The notes under the pieces were generated by a model. The model searched no databases. It was given only the letters and a program-made list of their open reading frames with translations, and had not been told where the DNA came from. A stretch of DNA of 64,000 nucleotides from Siphonodentalium dalli. Lineage: Eukaryota; Mollusca; Scaphopoda; Gadilida; Siphonodentaliidae. Position numbers and translations under genes: made by a program. The stretch's first letter is position 1, and the number at the start of each line of letters is the position of its first letter. Shown here piece by piece: positions 42,801 through 48,800 of this stretch. Location: the NCBI GenBank assembly GCA_032622095.1, contig CP136069.1:128693123-128757122 (forward strand). Reading direction: 5' to 3'.

Positions 42801-45800
42801 TTTTTGGCAACCAAATTCTCACAGACTTGTAATAAAAAAAATTATATTCTTGAAATCATGCAGATAATCACACAGTCTTTTCCTCTTCCTCCCTACAGGT
42901 AAACAACCAAGAGATTATAGAGGTAAGTCTAAATGGGAAAACAAAATTTTAACCCTTCCATGACGGCTTCCGGAAATTTTGCGAAAACCCTGTGCCAATG
43001 CATTCTCTTCCCATAGGGAGCCTCACATATATAAGAGAATACATTGGACTAATAATATTTACCTTGACCTTGTAAGCCAGTGCATTCTCTTATGTACATG
43101 TATGTGAGGCTCCCTATGTATGCTAAATGCACATGCATATACAAAGAACTGCAGATAATAGTAATATAATTACACCTAAAATAGTATTTACTGCCAGCCA
43201 TTTACTAGGCTACGATCTGTGAGAAGTTTCCATATACACGAAGTTACCACAATTAATTAATGCCAATTTACATTTGCCTGAAAATTCAAAATTGTATGAG
43301 AATAGCTCGATGATGAGCATTCTATTCTTTGCATACCGGTTTTGCTGCCATCCATAAAATATTTTTATTCCCGTCAGGTCGTATTCAGTAGAAAAGTGAA
43401 AGTTTGAAGATTTTGGCTGACTAAGATATTTTATTCCAGAGCGATGTCCATTTGTATTGGCACTCACACTTGGCATATTGTTATTACTTCAGGCTAAACG
43501 AATCCCGCAAATACTGGAAATTTGAGTACAGTCCCCCTTTAAGAAGATAAAAGATGGGAGGTTGATCAGGTTCCAAGTGTATCTCCGTCAAATATATCTT
43601 GGACACTGAAACTAATGGTTATATATTTCTTGCTTGCAAGATTTCTAGAAGTCGTTTTAAAAATCGGTACGCAATACCTCGAGTACGCGCACTTGTCAAA
43701 TGCCAATTAATGGCGATTATATCTTTGGACCAATCATGCGAGTCCTTCCACTATAACAGCGATTGAAAGACAAGACCTCATTCATTTTAAATTCTTCTAG
43801 ACGCAAGATAAGTCGCATTTTTTATCTGTTCATTTCTCATGAACGTTTCTCTTTATGCTATTGCGAACGACAACACGCAGTTGCCTAATTTCGTGCACTA
43901 CGCACGTGTTTTCCAATTTTCGCAATTTAGATTTACAATTGTTCAACAATCTTTTATTCTACAATACTGTCTTATTAATGACAGTAGTCCGTGGGTGGAT
44001 ATTTTCATTAACAAATATTTCAATTTTGTTTTATTTACGAGAATCACTTCGAACAAATATCGTTTTTGTTTGCATAAAACAATACTCAATAGAAAAAACC
44101 GATGCTCTTTAGAGTCATTCGGGTTCTCGTCGGGATTTTTTAACACTGCACCGGATGCAATATTGTGTTGTCGTCTCCACTAAGCTCCAGTTTGGAGTTT
44201 GGTCCCTGACAAAATCCTATCTAAATGTATTAGAAGTAATAATTTACAATATTTTACATTACAATATTTTACAATAATTTTCCTCACAGATGCTAGATAA
44301 AATAGCCACAGTGTGGCTTGCCTCTTCTCTCTACATTGAACATAAGGCTCAATGCTTTTAAGATGAAAACTTTGTAATGTTTTTTCCCTCCGACAGGTAG
44401 GGGTGCCACGATTAATTGTATAATCGATGAAATGTTGATACGGCCGATATTCGATGACCATTTTCGGCTGCGATTACTCTGAGTTCTTTATTTCGGATGT
44501 CGAAAAGTACCGGACATATTTGGATACCCTGTTTTACAGTTTAATATCCAACGGACAGGTTAACGATCGTTGATCGTGCAAAGATATTGGTAACGAATTG
44601 TGCTCATTACTAATTACCGGCTTTCCTTCCCACGAGTCAGTTATGATTGCTCTCGCAATATTCTATTCACGGGTATTCACCATTTGCACTTGTCCACCTG
44701 GTCACCATCAATATTACAATATGTGAAGATATATTTAGCACATTTCCCATCTCCGTTAATTTATGGGCATGTGAAATTGTCAGTGGACTTGGGTATATCA
44801 CACAATGACCTTTGATTTGAGATAACCCCAACTTACAATTATATTACCGGTGCGATTACACCCTTCTAATCAACGAAACTATATTTTTTGTCATGGGAAG
44901 GACAGTCTCGGTGGTTTCTGATACAAATTATGCACATGTGAATATTATGCACTACTTCCTCTGTCCTTGCTATTAGATACGCTTCATCGATTCTAATCTA
45001 GTATTGACTATCGATTATCAAGTTCAATGATCGTGGCACCTCTGCTGACGTGGCACCTTCTCTTGCATCCTCCATTAACTTGGAGACTCCGCTGGAGTTG
45101 GTTGGTGGACATGCCTCCTCCCTCAGGGTCGCGGCGTCCATAGCCCCCGCAGAGAAGGGCAGCGATGGTGGTCCAAGTGCAGCTGCGCTTGGTCCTGCCT
45201 CCGGTTCCGCCGGGTTCGCACCATCGCTGCACCAGCCGGCCACTTGCTACAGCTACCACATCAGTGGTCCGTTTAGCTGGCAAGCCCCAGTGCCCTCGGC
45301 ACATTGCCTGCCTACGCAGTTCAATGTGTCAACTGCCACTGCTTCCACTCCAGGGGATTTGACCGCATGGGTTCTGACCTGTCCTCCATTCGTCAACGTC
45401 TTTTCCGGCATCCGTCCCTCCCGGTTTTGGGGTGGGTATGTATCCCTATTATTCACCTGTGTTCTTTCCTCCACCAGTGTGGCCTTGCTTTGTACAGTTT
45501 CTGGCCTCTTTTGGGCTCCTAGGCCAGAACTTTCCGAGGCTCCGGAATTTCTTGCCTCATCAAACCAGGTGACCTGGTCGGGATACTTGCCCCTTTCCCC
45601 CAATCTCCGGGACGGATGGTGCTGTTCAGAGACGAGGACGTGCTGTCGCAACATCTCCTGGATTTGGCAGCGTTTGATGCGTGTCCGAGTTCGCCATGCC
45701 CATCCGAGAGTGCCTTCCCTGAGGGTCATTTCGGATGGGTCAGTCCTTCGGTCTTAGGATAACAATTGCTCACAATTTTGCATGCATTACCAGCATGATA

Positions 45801-48800
45801 CTAACAGCACAGAAAAAGGAAGAACAAACAGCGCCATTCTCTTGCTTCCTCCATTCACATGGAGCCTCCACTGGAGTCAGTTGCGGGACATGCCTCCTCC
45901 TTATTGGTCGCGGCCTCCTGAGCCATCCGCAGAGAAGTACGCCTGTCTTCCACAACCGAAGGACTGCATGGGGCCCACATATCAAGAACAAAAAACCAAC
46001 GTGTGACGATTTTCCTCTGCCAACTCGATACAGCCTGCGCAGCAGGCTCAGGGTCTGTTCGTGGTCATGCCTCCTCTATTTGTAGTCGCAGCTTCCACAA
46101 CCTTCGCAGAGATGGTCAACAATGGATTTTCCTCTGCCAACTCGGTACAGTCTGTGCTGCAGGCTCGGAGTCTGTTGGTGGTCATGCCTCCTCTATTTGT
46201 AGTCGCGGCTTCCACAACCTTCGCAGAGACAGGAAACAATGAATTTTCCTCTGTCCACTCGATACAGCCTGCGCTGCCGGCTCGGAATATGTTGGTGGTC
46301 ATGCCTCCTCTATTTGTAGTCGCGGCTTCCACAACCTTCTCAGAGATGGGCAACAATGAATTTTCCTCCGTCAACTCGGTACAGCCTGCGTTGCAGGCTC
46401 GGAATCTGCTGGTGGTCATGCCTCCTCTATTTGTCGCGGCTTCCACAACCTTCGCTGCGACGAGCAGCGATGGTGGTTCTGCAGCATCTACCGCTGGTTC
46501 TGTCTCAGTCCATCCAGGTTCATGCTGTCACGGCACATAGCGGTTTTTCCGAACCCTTTCTTGCCTTGGCTACCTCATTGTGCCTAGTCGCCGACAAGTG
46601 GCATTCATTTGACTGACTGTTTTGTACACTATTACCTTCGTTCTTTGTACTTTGAGGTTTCCTCTGTCAGTCTGCTTTCTGCCATATCGCATTGCTCTGG
46701 CTATGTGCCGCATTCAGGAACTGCTCCTGAATAAGTTTCTTTCGCCTCCATTCTCACCTCCGTTCTTATCCCGTCGGGGTATTCCAGGTGTTGTTGAGAC
46801 CTGTCTTTATAGTTTTGGGCCTTCTAATCTGTTAGATTTTTATTCAACAATTAGGCCGCTTTTATGAGACAAACCTAGACGTATTATGGACTTGATTGTG
46901 TGTGTGAACCTGATAAGTTAGTATGCGGGTGCTATATCTCACAGGGGAAATTGGCGCTCTACTCACTTAGCCGAACATATCATGAATATCGACCGTTCAG
47001 CTCCATAGACACTATCGTCTGAACTACGCTCATTTTAAATTTTACTTCTAGATTTGGGATGTATCTTTCAGTGACCACCTAACACCATAGGATTTCATCA
47101 TATAGCGTATCGGCATTTCATTGGTGTCTAGGCGGCATGTATGTAGTCCATTTTGTTATCGTATTTGTCACAGCACCGACTTTGAACCAAGAATATTTTC
47201 CAATTCTATGTTATCACTCGGGCCGAGTGTTTAACATCACTTGGCAGGCGTGATTCTAATTCTAATCTGATTTACCGATTCTCACCTTTGCGACATTTCA
47301 CAATTATTGCTGCATGCCCATCGGTGCTTGAGCATACCAGTTGGCGGGTTATCACAGTTTTTGTAACTTTCTGCTAACCTACGGTATGGGTTCCCTATAT
47401 CACCACCTGACGAACGATATTAAACTAAGTTCCACATTTATTTTGAAACCATGCAGGCCGGTTCATTGCATCACAGATTTGCCGTATGATCAGACAGTGT
47501 TCCATTCGCGGTATTAGTTCCTCTCCTTGGTTGCCCGTACACTTCAATTTCCAGTTCCTTGACTTGGTGTACCAGAGGCAGGCAATCTTTCCATCTTGGT
47601 CCCCTCCCTTTTGTGTATGTTTTTTCTTTCCAGGGACATGATTTCCAGTGCTCAACTCAGTCATGTTTTCCTGGTGTATCCCTGGTCCCCCCATTGGTCT
47701 GGGCCCAACGGTTTCTCATATCTCCCCTGGGGCTCTCGGTCGGGCTCAAAATACTGTCATACCGCACTGAGCATTGCTTCATTTTGTGAGATCCATTCTG
47801 AGTATTGATTCAGCTTTTCTGGCGGGGGGGGGGGGGGGGGGGGGGGTGGGGGGTGTCATAACCGTGTTTTCCCCTTGGTGCCCCTTTGCATGTATTATGG
47901 GCCAGTCAGCATCCTCTGGATGTCGTGCTAGTGCTGCTTCATCCTCTAAGGAGGGGGGTGGGGTAGGTTCCTTTATCCTATTAGGTACATGAATGAATGA
48001 GTTATCCCCCTTGCCTATGACCAATGTTTATCCTGGACACCTTCACCCTGTGATCATTACTAGTAGGGCACATGAAGTACGTGGTGTTTCCTTTTAGGAG
48101 GCTCAGTTGTTTTTGAGTTTATCTGAACTATTACATATGGGACACAATGATCTATTTTTTGGCACATGTCTACCAAGAAATCTTTTTGGTACAGGTCTTT
48201 TCTGCTTCAGCAGGTGGGGTTCATGGACATAGTCGGATTATCTGCCTCGTGGCCTCCTCCTCTTCAAGAATTCTAATTATAACCATTAGTTTCAGTGTCC
48301 AAGATATATTTGACGGAGATATAATATTTTTTTACCCAAAATATGTATCTCCTATAATAAATATCTTGGACACTGAACACAGCAAGGGCCCTCCCAGTTG
48401 GGATCAACATTCCCGCTCCGCGCACTCGGTCAAACGCATCAAACACACAAGAGGAAGAAATTAAAATGAATGAGGTCTTGTCTTTCAATCGCTGTTATAG
48501 TGGAAGGACTCGCATGATTGTTCCAAAGATATAATCGCCATTAATTGGCATTGACAAGTGCGCGAAATATATACGGTAACCATTAGTTTCAGTGTCCAAG
48601 ATATTTATTATAGGAGATACATATTTTGGGTAAAAAAATATTATATTAATATCATCTACCATGTTTCAAATCTTCCAATCAGTCAATTATAGTATATTAT
48701 CTGTGGTTTATCCATGCGTGTATATGTAATCATATTAGTATCAGCATGACATTTCTTTTATTATGTGCATGAGTTCATAAAAAGGTGTCTACTAAATGTT

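Noticed and set aside
45253..45729. 158-codon minus-strand open frame
   Set aside because: Antisense shadow of the GC-rich degraded element. Composition-driven, with no recognisable motif.
45050..45757. 235-codon plus-strand frame as an intact gene
   Set aside because: The more protein-like segment (DEDVLSQHLLDLAAFD) lies in a different frame, so this frame is not a continuous gene. Treated as part of a degraded element.
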